A stretch of 5,845 nucleotides of DNA from an uncultured Acidobacteriota bacterium (GTDB taxonomy: Bacteria; Acidobacteriota; JAAYUB01): the NCBI GenBank assembly GCA_937925645.1, contig CALAMB010000197.1:1-5845 (forward strand), in the 5' to 3' direction. The first letter of the stretch is position 1. Each line of letters opens with the position of its first letter. The position numbers and the translations under genes are program-made. Under the pieces are notes generated by a model that was given only the letters and a program-made list of their open reading frames with translations, did not search any database and had not been told where the DNA came from. Shown in pieces: positions 1 through 2,864 of this stretch.

Positions 1-707
1 GGCCGGGGGCCGTGGGGCGGGCGGGGTCCCTGGGGGTGCGGACCTTTCGTGAAATCGCCGCGGTCCTGCCGGAACGGCTTCCGCTCGGGGCGCTCGCGGA
101 CCGGCTGGCGGTAGCGGAAGTCCTCCTTGGGGACGGCGTCCACCACCGCGTGCCGCAGGACCAGGATGGACACATAGCGGTCCAGCTTCAGCTCGAAATC
201 GTAATCCGTGAGCCAGTTGACGGCGCCCTCGAATATTTCACCCGTGTACAGGGTGATGCGGACCGGTTCCTGTTCCTTGATCGCCGAGAGGTCGGCCTGC
301 TTGCGCTCCGACGGCTTGTAAGCGGGCTTTTCCTTGACGTCCGAGACGAACGGGTCGCGTTTGACGTATTCCGGCAGGAGCCGGTGGATGCGGGAGTTGT
401 AGACGAAGGCGGTGTCGATCTTCTCCAGGTAGCGCAGCCGGCCGCGGCACAGGATCAGGGTGTTGTACTTGCGCACCTTGAGCACCTTGCCCAGCACCAC
501 GCCCTTGTCGAACGTGCGGAAGGCCATCACGTATTTTTTCTTCTTGGCCGAAAGCAGCCAGCGCACGCCCAGGTTGAACACGGGGCGCTCCAGGCCCTTG
601 GCGTAGTCCATGGTCCACTTTTCCTTGAGGACCATCTTGGCCGAGTAGTAGGCGATGTTGTGCTCCCGGGCCAGGGCCTTGATTGCATCCTTGTCAATTT
701 TTCCCAT
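1..707 (-). CDS. Hfq/Sm-like RNA-binding protein with two candidate Sm domains (C-terminus off left edge)
   Basis: Seen: 235 codons from ATG at 707, open at the window edge; GGAG lies 4-5 nt before the start. Residues 1-40 look helical. Residues 148-193 match Hfq: a preceding short helix (ADLSAIKEQE), then PVRITLYTGEIFEGAV (Sm1 strands, two conserved Gly) and ILVLRHAVVDAVP, which mirrors the Hfq Sm2 motif (E. coli QMVYKHAISTVVP). Residues 58-103 have a similar strand pattern with GVVLGKV and LRYLEKIDTAFVY, and could be a second, diverged Sm barrel. From about residue 196 the tail is rich in Arg, Lys, Pro and Gly and probably disordered. Known: Hfq forms hexameric rings that bind sRNA and mRNA; the usual protein is about 70-110 residues with one Sm domain. 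Inferred: a cytoplasmic RNA-binding regulator, possibly assembling as a trimer of tandem units. It follows the NifU-like gene by 48 bp and is probably co-transcribed with it. RNA binding is likely; the first Sm domain is tentative. Confidence 0.8.
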   Translation of the reverse strand, partial: MGKIDKDAIKALAREHNIAYYSAKMVLKEKWTMDYAKGLERPVFNLGVRWLLSAKKKKYVMAFRTFDKGVVLGKVLKVRKYNTLILCRGRLRYLEKIDTAFVYNSRIHRLLPEYVKRDPFVSDVKEKPAYKPSERKQADLSAIKEQEPVRITLYTGEIFEGAVNWLTDYDFELKLDRYVSILVLRHAVVDAVPKEDFRYRQPVRERPERKPFRQDRGDFTKGPHPQGPRPPHGPR

Positions 708-755
708 CGGTCTCCCCCCCCACCGCGATTGGAATCTCAGGCAGCAGACGGCGGT

Positions 756-983
756 TCAGATGGAGATGAGCGAATCGAATTCGGGGATCTGTTCCTTCAA
801 CTGGCGTTCGATGCCGTACTTGAGCGTCATCCGGGCGCCGGGGCAATGGGCGCAATGGCCCGTGAGCCGGACCTTGGCCGAGCGGCCGGTGATCTCCACC
901 AGCTCGACATCCCCTCCATCCCGTTGCAGGAACGGCCTCACCTGCTCGATGACGGCACGAACCCGGGCATCGAAATCATCCAT
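756..983 (-). CDS. NifU C-terminal-domain (Nfu-type) Fe-S cluster carrier protein
   Basis: This 75-residue protein is a stand-alone NifU C-terminal domain. Seen: V-x2-V-I-E-x-VRPFLQRDGGDVELVEI at residues 8-31, then LTGHCAHCPGARMTLKYGIE at 40-59, with the CxxC pair C44/C47, and a PEFDSLISI end. Known: Nfu-type domains hold a [4Fe-4S] cluster at the interface of a dimer, using one CxxC from each subunit, and pass it to apo-proteins in the cytoplasm. The length matches the short NifU family. I chose the ATG at 983 because GGAG lies 7 nt upstream and the family N-terminus fits. A GTG at 1037 would add 18 unrelated residues and coincides with the predicted transcription start. It is the first gene after a good promoter, upstream of the Hfq-like gene. 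Its specific client proteins cannot be told from here. Confidence 0.93.
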   Translation of the reverse strand: MDDFDARVRAVIEQVRPFLQRDGGDVELVEITGRSAKVRLTGHCAHCPGARMTLKYGIERQLKEQIPEFDSLISI

Positions 984-1043
984 CCCGCATCTCCATGCAT
1001 CAGGCGCGATCGCCCCCGGGGCTCGCGCGTGCAACACAGGAGT

Positions 1044-1072
1044 ATTAGAATCAAATCGCTCCGGTGAGTCAA
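1044..1072 (-). promoter_or_regulatory. Sigma70-like promoter for the Nfu/Hfq-like operon
   Basis: On the minus strand, TTGACT (-35, 1067-1072) and TCTAAT (-10, 1044-1049) are separated by exactly 17 bp. Each hexamer matches the consensus at five of six positions. An A/T-rich stretch (1073-1083) lies just upstream of the -35 and could act as an UP element. Transcription would start near 1037, leaving a leader of about 54 nt before the ATG at 983. The AT-rich island stands out from very GC-rich surroundings. Found by eye; not tested. Confidence 0.7.
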
Positions 1073-1082
1073 CATAAAAATA

Positions 1083-1111
1083 TTGCCGGGTGGGCCGGGC
1101 TGGATTATAGT
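1083..1111 (+). promoter_or_regulatory. Sigma70-like promoter for the aspartic protease gene
   Basis: TTGCCG (1083-1088) and TATAGT (1106-1111) are separated by 17 bp on the plus strand. Transcription would begin near 1118, giving a leader of about 15 nt that still includes the GAGGA ribosome-binding site at 1123-1127. The element is back to back with the minus-strand promoter: the two -35 boxes are only 10 bp apart, so the polymerases could compete or be controlled together. Confidence 0.6.
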
Positions 1112-1132
1112 TGAGCCCGAGTGAGGATTTCG

Positions 1133-1960
1133 ATGCGCCGTTCGTACTTTGTCAAAATCGCCGGGCTGCTGATCGGGACCGTGGTGTTCTGCCTCGGCGA
1201 CGTGGTCGTGTACCGCAACGGCGCCCGGCTGGACGTCCAGGATCTCAAGATCGGCGAGCAGACTGTCTCGTACAGCATCAAGGGAATGACCGCCACCATC
1301 CCGGTCCGGTATATCGACCTCGAGGCGACCCGACAGGCCAACGCCGAACTCGAGGCGGCCCGCGCCCTCGAAGCCCGGGCGGCCGCGGAGGCGGCCGCCC
1401 GAAGCCGGGAAGCGGCCGCCGCCGCCGTGCCGATGGATTCCGGCGGCGCGGCGCTCGGCGACATGGCCCGGCGCAGCTTGAGCGACGCGGACGTCCAGAA
1501 GCTGCTCGACAAATGGGTCAAGCGCCACGAAGACAATAGCCGGATGGACGTGGCTTCCGTCGGCCCGGGCGGGGTGACGTCCGCGCCCGTCGGCGCGTTC
1601 CGGCTGCCGTTTTTCATCGAATCCGGCGTGATGATGATCCACGCCCGGGTCAACAATCAGGACGGGGTCCCGTTCTGCTTCGACACGGGCGCCAGCTGGA
1701 CCACCGTGACCCCCGAACTCGTCCGCCGCGCCGGAATTCCGGTGGATTACGATACCTGGACCATGGCCCAGACAGGCAACGGCATGACGAAAGTGTATCT
1801 CGGCATGGTGGACCGGCTGGTGGTGGGCGACCTCGAAGTCCGCAACCTCCCGGTGACGGTGGCGGAGAACTGCACGGTCAACCTGCTCGGCCAGAACCTG
1901 CTGCAGAATTTCAAAGTGTCGTTTGACTACCAGGCCCGCGTCATCACCCTGGCCCGGTGA
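1133..1960 (+). CDS. Retropepsin-like aspartic protease, exported or membrane-anchored
   Basis: Seen (275 residues): a basic start (MRR) and a hydrophobic segment at about 8-22, a signal peptide or anchor. A short beta-rich module at about 23-65 follows (DVVVYRNGARLDV to ATIPVRYIDLE), resembling small N-terminal barrel modules of envelope proteins. Next is an Ala/Glu/Arg-rich, probably coiled or extended linker at about 66-100, and a helix near 115-132. The catalytic domain covers about 155-275, with FCFDTGASWTTVT holding the DTG triad at 184-186 and a second hydrophobic motif, NLLGQNLLQNF, near 250-260. Known: a single-DTG domain of this size must dimerise to form the active site, as in retropepsins; bacterial clan AA relatives cut proteins in the envelope. 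The ATG at 1133 is preferred over an in-frame GTG at 1121 because GAGGA lies 5 nt upstream of it. The gene has its own promoter and converges on the selenoprotein gene 30 bp downstream. Substrate unknown. Confidence 0.87.
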   Translation: MRRSYFVKIAGLLIGTVVFCLGDVVVYRNGARLDVQDLKIGEQTVSYSIKGMTATIPVRYIDLEATRQANAELEAARALEARAAAEAAARSREAAAAAVPMDSGGAALGDMARRSLSDADVQKLLDKWVKRHEDNSRMDVASVGPGGVTSAPVGAFRLPFFIESGVMMIHARVNNQDGVPFCFDTGASWTTVTPELVRRAGIPVDYDTWTMAQTGNGMTKVYLGMVDRLVVGDLEVRNLPVTVAENCTVNLLGQNLLQNFKVSFDYQARVITLAR

Positions 1961-1967
1961 TTCCCGC

Positions 1968-1987
1968 GCGCGGCGGTCCTGCCGCGC
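1968..1987 (-). promoter_or_regulatory. Bacterial SECIS-like hairpin after UGA codon 73
   Basis: In the mRNA, GCGCGGC (1981-1987) pairs perfectly with GCCGCGC (1968-1974), a 7-bp stem around an AGGACC loop whose second base is G. The loop begins after 19 nt from the UGA, the same spacing as the first element. The stem lies beyond the UAG stop, in the 30-bp gap to the convergent protease gene. No U-run follows on either strand, so it does not look like an intrinsic terminator. Confidence 0.65.
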
Positions 1988-1990
1988 CCC

Positions 1991-2218
1991 CTAAACGCCT
2001 CAGGTGCCCCCGTACCCCGTCGTCACCTTGCCGTCTTCGACGATCACCGGCACGCTGCGCCGGTTGCCGCTGTGGCGCAGCATGTCGGCCATGTCCGCGG
2101 CCGAGTCGAGGACGTTTCGGTAAACGACCCGGTATCCCTGCGCCGCATAATCCCGACGGGCGGCGTCCGTGTAGGGTCAGGTGTCTTTGCCGAAGATCTC
2201 CACGCTGCGGGTGTTCAT
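1991..2218 (-). CDS. Glutaredoxin-like double-selenocysteine protein (UGA at codons 14 and 73)
   Basis: Seen: ATG at 2218 behind a perfect AGGAGGT, then 75 codons to UAG (1991-1993), with in-frame UGA at 2177-2179 (codon 14) and 2000-2002 (codon 73). Read as Sec, the start is MNTRSVEIFGKDT-U-PYTDAAR, with U where glutaredoxins have the first Cys of CPYC. SVPVIVEDGKV (55-65) fits the thioredoxin-fold cis-Pro strand. The end is TGYGGT-U-GV-stop. There is no cysteine. Hairpins follow both UGAs at the same distance. Known: Sec can replace the attacking Cys in thioredoxin-fold oxidoreductases. From memory, unchecked, a small 'UXX-star' selenoprotein family ends in Sec, two residues and stop. Inferred: a cytoplasmic selenol redox enzyme, perhaps forming a Sec14-Sec73 diselenide. 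It is last in the kinase-macrodomain operon, 67 bp after the macrodomain gene. The alternative, a pseudogene, is disfavoured because protein similarity continues through both UGAs. Codon 14 as Sec is near certain; codon 73 is likely. Needs SelA/B/C/D elsewhere in the genome. Confidence 0.85.
2136..2176 (-). promoter_or_regulatory. Bacterial SECIS-like hairpin after UGA codon 14
   Basis: In the mRNA immediately after the UGA, CGCCG (2161-2165) pairs with CGGCG (2141-2145) and CCC (2158-2160) with GGG (2152-2154), closing a GUC apical loop at 2155-2157. AUUAUG bulges on the 3' side. An outer CCCU/AGGG pairing (2173-2176 with 2136-2139) can form. Nineteen nt separate the UGA from the apical loop, which starts with G as bacterial SECIS loops usually do. 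This is the structure SelB would bind to direct Sec insertion. Folded by eye. Confidence 0.7.
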
Positions 2219-2224
2219 GTAACA

Positions 2225-2231
2225 ACCTCCT
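2225..2231 (-). promoter_or_regulatory. Shine-Dalgarno site fixing the selenoprotein start
   Basis: AGGAGGT lies 6 nt upstream of the ATG at 2218, full anti-SD complementarity at ideal spacing. A site this strong in front of what would otherwise be a 13-codon peptide argues that the UGA at codon 14 is read through. Confidence 0.85.
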
Positions 2232-2285
2232 GCCGTCAACCGTTGGATGCGCCTGGCTCGGGGGACGGATTCAGGCGGTGTCCGC

Positions 2286-2864
2286 TCACGGCGGGTGGGC
2301 CGGCTTGTCGGGCAGTTGCGCCAGGGCGGCCCGGTAGGCGTCGAACGTGGCGCGGTCGAACAGCACGAAGCGGACGCGGCGGGGGCGCCCCTGGGCGCGC
2401 AGGAAATCGGCCACGGCCCGCAGGGCGATTGCGGCGGCGGCGCCGACCGGATAGCCGAACGCTCCCGTGCTGATGGAGGGGAACGCCACCGCGTCGAGCC
2501 CCTCGTCGGCCGCCAATCGCAGGCACGACCGGTAGCAGGCGGCGAGGAGCTCCGGTTCGCCCGCGCCGCCACCCTGCCAGACGGGCCCGACGGTGTGGAT
2601 CACCCGCCGGGCCGGGAGGCGTCCGCCGGTGGTGACGACCGCCTGGCCCGTCGGCAGAGCGCCGATCCGGGCGATGATCCGGCGGCAGTCGTCGAGGATC
2701 GCCGGGCCGCCGGCCTGATGGATGGCGCCGTCGACGCCCCCGCCGCCCATCAGGGTGGAGTTGGCGGCGTTCACGATGGCGTCGGCGGCCGTCCGCGTGA
2801 TGTCGCCCTGCACCAGCTCGAGCACGCAGTCGCCGATCCGCCGGCTGGCTCCCGGCGCCGTCAT
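2286..2864 (-). CDS. ymdB: Macrodomain protein, O-acetyl-ADP-ribose deacetylase (YmdB/MacroD type)
   Basis: Seen (192 residues): VQGDIT (18-23), DAIVNAANSTLMGGGGVDGAI (28-48), VIHTVGPVWQGGG mid-protein and AFPSISTGAFGYPVGAAAAIA in the C-terminal half, in the order and spacing of E. coli YmdB. N35 and D45 match the YmdB residues N25 and D35 linked to catalysis. Length is slightly above YmdB because of a longer C-terminus. Known: this class hydrolyses O-acetyl-ADP-ribose, the product of sirtuin NAD-dependent deacetylation, and removes ADP-ribose from acidic side chains; E. coli YmdB also modulates RNase III. The ATG at 2864 overlaps the kinase stop (ATGA) and has GGAGG 7 nt upstream, so translation is probably coupled. 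Inferred: soluble, cytoplasmic, clearing NAD-derived signals in the same response the kinase controls. Confidence 0.95.
   Translation of the reverse strand: MTAPGASRRIGDCVLELVQGDITRTAADAIVNAANSTLMGGGGVDGAIHQAGGPAILDDCRRIIARIGALPTGQAVVTTGGRLPARRVIHTVGPVWQGGGAGEPELLAACYRSCLRLAADEGLDAVAFPSISTGAFGYPVGAAAAIALRAVADFLRAQGRPRRVRFVLFDRATFDAYRAALAQLPDKPAHPP

Noticed and set aside
12..1067. Long plus-strand open frame of 351 residues
   Set aside because: It is antisense to the Hfq-like and Nfu genes, has no recognisable domain, and is the kind of frame high GC content produces.
1133..1200. Lipoprotein signal in the protease
   Set aside because: The cysteine at residue 20 is preceded by Val-Val-Phe, which is not a convincing lipobox.
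1370..1430. GGCCGC-rich repeat
   Set aside because: It is explained by Ala codons in the Ala-rich linker of the protease.
1968..1987. Intrinsic terminator between the convergent genes
   Set aside because: The 7-bp GC stem lacks a following T-run on either strand; the SECIS reading explains its place better, though a terminating role cannot be excluded.
1991..2218. Pseudogene or sequencing error creating premature stops
   Set aside because: Both interruptions are UGA, both fall at functionally meaningful positions, both have hairpins at equal spacing, and no frameshift is needed.
1944..2225. 93-residue minus-strand open frame over the selenoprotein
   Set aside because: It is in another frame, has Arg/Gly-rich low-complexity content and no family features, while the UGA-containing frame shows thioredoxin-fold motifs and a perfect ribosome-binding site.
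2177..2572. 131-residue minus-strand open frame ending just after GKDT
   Set aside because: Its body is a frame shadow of the macrodomain gene; only the last 13 codons are real, being the start of the selenoprotein before its first UGA.
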